64,000 nucleotides of DNA from Mixophyes australis (Eukaryota; Chordata; Amphibia; Anura; Limnodynastidae), in the NCBI GenBank assembly GCA_036250195.1, contig JAVHZZ010000010.1:83863757-83927756 (forward strand). Reading direction: 5' to 3'. The translations under genes and the position numbers were made by a program. Shown here piece by piece: positions 58,442-64,000 of this stretch; positions within the stretch are counted from its first letter, which is position 1; each line of letters opens with the position of its first letter. The notes below the pieces were generated by a model, which was given only the letters and a program-made list of their open reading frames with translations, did no database searches and was not told the origin of the DNA.

Positions 58442-59197
58442 TGTCACGCTTTGGTCCTGCATAAGGACACCTGTCTCGTTACCTGCCTCTCACAGATCAT
58501 GAAACCAGCATGTCCTGGCGTCAGACTCACATCATATGTTTCTATACTGCTAGATCTACATGGGTGCAGAGTCTGTTCTCCTTCAGAACCTCCTCCCTTT
58601 TCTTATTGGCCATGGGATATTGGAGCACTATTTAAACCTCCTGCATTCACCTGTCTGATGCCTGTTCTTCAAGCTCACTTCCTGCAGCCTGTGGTTCTGG
58701 TTCCTGTCCTCCTTGTGGTTTGCGTTTGCTCCTGACAGTCGGCTCTCATCAGGGGCGGATCCAGACTTTTGCTATACCCCGGGCGATTTTAGGGGGGGGC
58801 GATTTAGGCCCCGCCCCCTTTCTAATTTCTAAGGCTGCCGGCGGCTGCACAGTATGTGCAGGTCCGCTCGGCAGTGACAGTGTGCTGCCCCACTGTTCTG
58901 ATTGTGTTTAAAACACAATCAGAGCAGCCGGGCAGCACACTGTCACTGTTGAACGGACCTGCACAGTGTGCAGCCAGCGGCAGCAAGCCTCCCCCTGCAT
59001 CCACCACTGGCTCTCATTCCATGGCCTGTGTTGAACTACCGCTGTTCCAGTATATCTATTACCATCTCCTGAGTACAACATCGTGACAGCTTCAGTTCTC
59101 TCATCGCTACCTCTGTGAGCTGCTACTGCCTCTGTAACTCCTCAGCTGTTATCCCGAGTTACCACCGCTACTTCCATTATAAGTGGTTGTAAAACAT
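58442..59197 (+). mobile_element. LTR-like unit interrupted by a hAT miniature element
   Basis: Begins TGTCACGCTTTGG, has a TATA-like CTATTTAAACC at 58628-58638 followed by C/T-rich text, and resumes after the nested element up to about 59197. It resembles the solo LTR at 2491-3248 in start word and layout. No flanking 5-bp duplication was found, so the right end is uncertain. Confidence 0.4.
58750..59009. mobile_element. Complete palindromic hAT miniature element (260 bp)
   Basis: Starts CAGGGGCGGATCCAG, ends CATCCACCACTG, and is flanked by GCTCTCAT on both sides (58742-58749 and 59010-59017). Same family as 32311-32574, inserted in opposite orientation and nested in an LTR-like unit. Confidence 0.9.
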
Positions 59198-59214
59198 TCC
59201 AATAGGTCAGGTTT

Positions 59215-60550
59215 TATATCTGAAAATAAATTGTACTAAAGAGGATGTCATACAGGAACAGACATCAACTATGAAAAAAATCAATTCTTAATTAAGGGAT
59301 GTGAAGAGGCGATTTTGGATAAAGCCAAGCTTAGAGTCTCAAAGAATGATGAAAACTCTACTCTAAAATGTTATCCAAAGAAAAATTTTGAGGGAGGGAA
59401 ATCGTCCTTTGTTACAAAGTATAATTCCCAACTTAAATGTATTGAGAACATTTTCCGCAAATATTGGAATATTTTGGGAGGGATCTGACTTATTACAGAA
59501 AAGCCTATATTTGTATATAAACATGCTCCTAGTTTGAGGGATACATTGGTGAAAAGTGCTTTGGTTGACTCAAAAAGAAGTAGGAGTTACTTCTAAGGTT
59601 TTCTAGATTTGGAAACGAAAAATGACTCAGTTTGAAGTTAAAGGTCAGAAATATGAAATAAAAAAACTTTTGAACTGCAATAGTAAAAATGTAGTCTACC
59701 TCCTGGAATGTAAGTGCAGTGTTTTTTATGTGGTACGCACATTGCGACCCCTTAAAGTTAGATTGGCGGAGCACATTCATAGCATTAAGAAGGAGTTCGA
59801 AAATCACTCACTATCCTCATTTCAATCAATCACTTTTGCATTTTTATCTACAGTAGAAATGGCAGATCTGTTGCTGGCTATAGCAGTGTGCTGGGGGAAA
59901 AAATGTTGTGTGTATGTTCCTTGCAGGATAACCCCACCCTTTCAAGCACCTCTTATGGCCTATAAATTGATTTGAGCAGCTTCCACTTTTGTATTTGTCT
60001 GAGAGGCATGTTGGTGTCAGTAGCTGAGAGGGGGTACTGGCACTGAATTGCTGTTTGGAGGCTTCTGGGGTACCTCTTTGGTAAGTTGGCTCTCAATTTA
60101 AAAACACATATGTATGGCCCAAATATATGGGACTCTCATTGTTTAGAGTAGGACCATCCTATTAGCAAAAGCGCCTTGGCGTGGCAGGATGGCTTAAACA
60201 TACATTTGCAAATGTGTGCAACAAAGACTTTTGCATTTTTATCTACAGTAGAAATGGCAGATCTGTTGCTGGCTATAGCAGTGTGCTGGGGGAAAAAATG
60301 TTGTGTGTATGTTCCTTGCAGGATAACCCCACCCTTTCAAGCACCTCTTATGGCCTATAAATTGATTTGAGCAGCTTCCACTTTTGTACTCATTTCAATC
60401 ATGCCATAATTGCTCTGTTAGTGGATTAAAAAAATGTTTGTGCTATGACGAAATAGAAAATTATTGGAGGGATCCACCTCTTATTCTAGCCCAATGTGAG
60501 ATGAAATGTATTTTCCAGCTCAATACTTTATTTCCTGGTGGTTTAAAGTA
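59215..60550 (+). pseudogene. Decayed Penelope-like element: end of RT region and GIY-YIG domain
   Basis: Frame pieces on the plus strand read, in order, GCEEAILDKAKLRV, KYNSQLKCIENIFRKYWNIL and FVYKHAPSLRDTLVKSAL, which fit the region after the reverse transcriptase core of Penelope-like elements. Then come NVVYLLECKCSVFYV, TLRPLKVRLAEHIHSIKKE and NHSLSS, the GIY-YIG endonuclease domain. After a 560-bp insertion the same frame resumes and reaches FQLNTLFPGGLK, the usual end motif. There are stops and frameshifts around 59485-59620, and the 5' part is missing, so it is dead. The expected Gly of the GIY-YIG block (YVGRT) is replaced by Val (YVVRT). Confidence 0.75.
59829..60388 (+). mobile_element. 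560-bp insertion with identical 162-bp terminal direct repeats
   Basis: The segments 59832-59993 and 60227-60388 are identical over 162 bp by direct reading. The insertion is flanked by the 13-bp direct repeat CTCATTTCAATCA (59816-59828 and 60389-60401), a target-site duplication. Between the repeats lie 233 bp of unique sequence. The layout recalls a TRIM-like miniature LTR element, or a Penelope-type insertion with its terminal direct repeats. The 13-bp duplication is too long for ordinary LTR integration (4-6 bp) and fits target-primed insertion better. The repeat carries a short frame (MADLLLAIAVCWGKK...) without known domain. Confidence 0.75.
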
Positions 60551-61533
60551 GGATTGAATTTTTGAATGATAATTAAATTGCGATATTAGATAAAAGATAT
60601 TCTTTTTTTTATATCAACAGATATCAACTGAAATTCTGTTTTATTATCGTTAGGAGTCCTTTTTAAATACTAGTTTTAAACCTCTGTCACTATTGTTAGG
60701 GAGTAATCACGTCCTTATGGTTTTGTTTTTTGCAATTAGATTGACCGGACAATTAATTCATTTTGGGAGAGTAAGATTTTCACTGCGCTTATTGCTTTTG
60801 CTGCGCATCTATTTATTTTAGACTTAAAGGGGTGTCTATTTTAAACTAATTTTGACAGTTCCTCTATGGATGATTCATTCTGTGAACGGTAGTCTTTCAA
60901 CTTGTTTAAAAATGAGCTTAATTGTTGCCCAGGACTAAGTTTTCAGTAGGTAATTCCAACAGTTGTTTCGAGAATTATTGAAAGACATCAAATTTGTTGT
61001 TTCTTTATTGTATATTGGAAACTTGTGTTTAAACTAAAGAGCCTATTCAGGATTTGTTAACATTTTGCATTGTAATAAAAGTTTTGCATATTTTCCAATC
61101 AAAACAGGACCCCAACTTTCCAGAAGCCAGCTCGAACACAACAAAGGTGCAAGTACAAGCAAGAAATATTACAAAGGTCAGGAAAGCGAATCTGTCTAAA
61201 TTTGTATGCTGGAGAAAACTCCTGAATATTCATATTTAGGAGTATTCTTATATGCCTATATATTGGCGGTGCGGAGGAGCTCTATTAGCCTAAGGTAGCC
61301 AGAACCCTTATGCAGGCCCTGGCTGGGAGTTGGACTTGCTAGATCAAGCCATATATGTACACATTTCTGGACTCTATAAGAATGAAAACTATTTTAGTTA
61401 TGATTCATGAGAGAAATATATTCCTACACACAGTAGACTTCCTATGGGTAATTTCATACAAGCACACATTGGCAGCCTCTTTAAGCCCCCTTTCTCAGAA
61501 AATGTCCGACAACAGAATAATAGCTTGTACTTT
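60551..61533. other. Unassigned sequence
   Basis: AT-rich, may include more decayed retroelement sequence downstream of the Penelope-like fragment; nothing definite. Confidence 0.4.
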
Positions 61534-61885
61534 ATCATCATCATCATCATCATCATCATTTATTTATATAGCGCCACTGATTCCGCAGCGCTGTACAGAG
61601 AGCTCATTCACATCAGTCCCTGCCCCATTGGAGCTTACAGTCTAAATTCCCTAATATACACAGAGAGAGAGAGAGAAAGAGACTGGGGACAATTTTTGAT
61701 AGCAGCCAATTAACCTACCAGTATGTTTTTGGAGTGTGGGAGGAAACCGGAGCACCCAGAGGAAACCCACGCAAACACGGGGAGAACATACAAACTCCAC
61801 ACAGATAAGGCCATGGCTGGGAATTGAACTCATGACCCCAGCGCTGTGAGGCAGAAGTGCTAACCACTGAGCCGCCGTGCTGCCC
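61534..61885 (-). repeat. V-SINE-like element, full length, antisense
   Basis: The most complete copy. On the minus strand it starts GGGCAGCACGGCGGCTCAGT, with an A-box-like GGCTCAGTGGTTAGC and a B-box-like GAGTTCAATTCC (RNA polymerase III promoter, tRNA-derived head). The conserved core (GTGGAGTTTGTATGTTCTCC, GGTTTCCTCC) and the L2-like tail with TATATAAATAAATG and (ATG)n follow. The L2-like tail suggests mobilisation by an L2/CR1-type LINE. Confidence 0.85.
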
Positions 61886-64000
61886 TTTAGATATGACAAT
61901 GTATAGGAATATAAATCAAAATGCATGAATACAAACAAAAGCTTCCAATGCTAATTTTACAAATACTATGAGGAGGGCCAAAGAGGGTTTGTGGTCAGGA
62001 TGGAGGAGGGGGGGGCACAGGTGAGGGCTTGGAAGGAGAGCATTGAAGAGCAGAAGAGTAGACCGGAACTTCATAAAGACAGAGAACATATTTTAACTAA
62101 AAGACAAAGGAGATGTTGGAACATAGGGCCCATACTTTGTGGAAAGATGCAGAGAATTTTCTCAGGATGATTATTATATGCTCCATTTTAGATGTGTGCT
62201 ACTGAAATAGGATTCTTCCACGAGACTGCTTTTTGGGTATGTCACAGCAGAAGTGATATGTCTGAGTAGCTTGTAGATGTGCTTAGGGAGATCTGAGATG
62301 GGCAGAGTACGCAGAATATACCTAGGTTCAAGTGGGAGATTCAGATTAATAACATTGGTGGCTAGGGAAATGACTTCCTTCCAAAACTGTTGAAGTTTAG
62401 GGCAGCTCCACCAGATGTGTATGAAAGAACCTGGCTGGCCACAAATCCTTCAGCAGGCATCTCGTAAACCTGGAAAAATGCCATAAAGCCACAATGAGGG
62501 ACTTTGCAACTACTTCATATTCAGCCCACTTCTCCGGTCTAGGGATTCACCCACATTGGCCTCCCATTTCCTTGGTATAAATTCTTCTCACCATTCTAGC
62601 AGCACTGAGATGAGTCCTTTGGAGAAGTGGCCGGAGATGCAAAGTTCTCAATTGTGGATACTGGTTTGCCTAGGAGACAGGCCTGAACAGATTGGAAGAA
62701 GAGTCTAATCTTCAGATACTTGTGGAACTGTACCTTTGAGAAGCCAAGTAATGTTCCCAGATCAGAGAAATTAGGAAAATTGACACCCTAGAGAAGTTGT
62801 TTAGGCAGCACTCCCACTCTAGACCACACAGAGGACATGTGTTGCGGAAGACCTGGGGAAAAAGCTGTATTACCCCAGAGGGGGATAATAGGAGAAGGAA
62901 AAGGGGATGTCAGCTAACCGTTTCAATGGGCTCAAATGGCCAGGGAAAGTGGATCACAGGGTATGTGTGCTGAGGCAGGGTTCTCTAAGCTGGGGGTAGC
63001 CAGAGAAGAGAATATACTGGGAAGCCACCCGTCGCTGCTGATTCCATGTCCACCCAAACTCTGGTACTGATTGGGGGGGGGAAGGGGGGGGGAGTGCCAC
63101 TGCACGCCAGTCGGGTTGAATAGTAGTACTTGCGGAAGCCATGAATGTCCAAGCTACCTGAGGCAGAGGATATCTGGGGATGCAGGCTTCAATCAGTGGT
63201 TTTTTATTTCATCACTGGTTTTTGTACAGAGGGGGGAATTCTGATAGGTTGGGTGTAGAAAGGGTAAAATAATCTCAGAAGGACAAAATTAAAGAAAAAG
63301 CCAAGGCTGAATGTATCTCACCAGACCCAATAGTGTAGTATTAATAAAGAAAATAAATAATATTACAGTTATGAAAAGCCAGCATATATTAACAAATAGC
63401 GATTTAGCGATTTAGTCAACTAGAAAGTGACATAAAATGAATACAGGGTTGCTCTTTCAAATAGTTGGTTCATAAATAAATCATTGCATTATTGCACATA
63501 TAACATGTAAAGAAGAATGCTTGACTAGCGTAGCAAATGTGCAACGTAGTTCTAGATGTAAGATTACTAAAATAAGTATGTAATAAAATGTCCAAAGTCT
63601 CCAGACAAAATCTCATTGAAAAGATTGCGACTGGATAAAGTGTATTAAGCAAGATATAGCACAGTCAATAGGTAGAAATCAAACTGAACTTTTGAGTGTA
63701 GATGTGTATGAAATTACCAGTATACTTTGCAATAACGCCCATAATTAGGGAATCCTTTTACTCCAAAAGGAGCAATTGATAGGGTTCCCAGATCTGTCTC
63801 AGCCCTACATCAGCATCAGATATTTCTGGGTATGAGTAGTCCGGTCGACTGGTTACCTTCCCGTAGCTGTCGGTGCTAAAATGGGACTAATACAGAAAAG
63901 ATCTCCTGCCCTGAGTGTCAATACCATGCGAGTATCAAAACCATGCTCCTAGGCCAAGAACTGCTGTAAGGAGGGAAGAGCTTAGCTGACAAGAGCTCGC
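61886..64000. other. Unassigned repeat-like sequence to the right edge
   Basis: 62000-63250 is less AT-rich and reads like a long antisense repeat (segments such as GGGCAGCTCCACCAGATGTG), with G runs at 62008-62015 and 63074-63092. I could not find a conserved protein in it. 63250-64000 shows nothing recognisable. Confidence 0.35.

Noticed and set aside
61840..61885. tRNA gene
   Set aside because: The A-box and B-box-like words belong to the tRNA-derived head of a SINE; the cloverleaf is not complete and the element continues into a SINE core.

Overview
This is a repeat-dense vertebrate nuclear window, most likely from a frog or toad. Pointers are spliced genes of vertebrate families with kilobase-scale introns, tRNA-headed V-SINE-like repeats with L2/CR1-like 3' tails, and many hAT, TTAA-target and Harbinger-like miniature elements of kinds I associate with anurans. 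The species cannot be named from the sequence. There are no bacterial features and no CRISPR array.

Two host genes are supported, both on the minus strand and both with two coding exons. One is a cytochrome c oxidase subunit 8 gene of the COX8B/heart type (exon 1 at 26963-27073, exon 2 at 14490-14588, 69 aa, AATAAA at 14340-14345). The other is IFITM5 (BRIL), the bone-associated member of the IFITM family (exon 1 at 56004-56189, exon 2 at 51438-51662, 136 aa, AATAAA at 51252-51262). As I recall, mammalian Cox8b and Ifitm5 also lie close together, so the window seems to keep an old tetrapod linkage. The other long open frames come from transposons or repeats.

Layout. 1-14300 is intergenic: a fold-back repeat at the left edge, a solo LTR with a 5-bp duplication, another LTR-like unit carrying a nested hAT and L2-like tail, two more hAT elements and a 37-bp minisatellite. 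14340-27200 is the COX8 gene; its 12.4-kb intron holds a 4.1-kb hAT transposon with a frame-broken BED-finger transposase, several miniature elements and a local 0.4-kb duplication. 27200-43080 is intergenic and includes a 31-bp minisatellite of about 43 units. 43088-49947 is a complete 6.86-kb hAT transposon with a perfect 8-bp target-site duplication, matching ends and an unbroken 1007-codon transposase. 51250-56190 is IFITM5, with a V-SINE, a 71-bp satellite and a palindromic element in its intron. 56190-64000 holds hAT elements, an LTR-like unit, a decayed Penelope-like element with a 560-bp insertion flanked by identical 162-bp direct repeats, and a near full-length V-SINE.

The host genes do not form a pathway: one product is an inner mitochondrial membrane subunit, the other a small membrane protein linked to bone mineralisation. 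The most notable items are the apparently intact hAT with its large internal tandem arrays, the 560-bp insertion with terminal direct repeats, and the COX8B-IFITM5 linkage.
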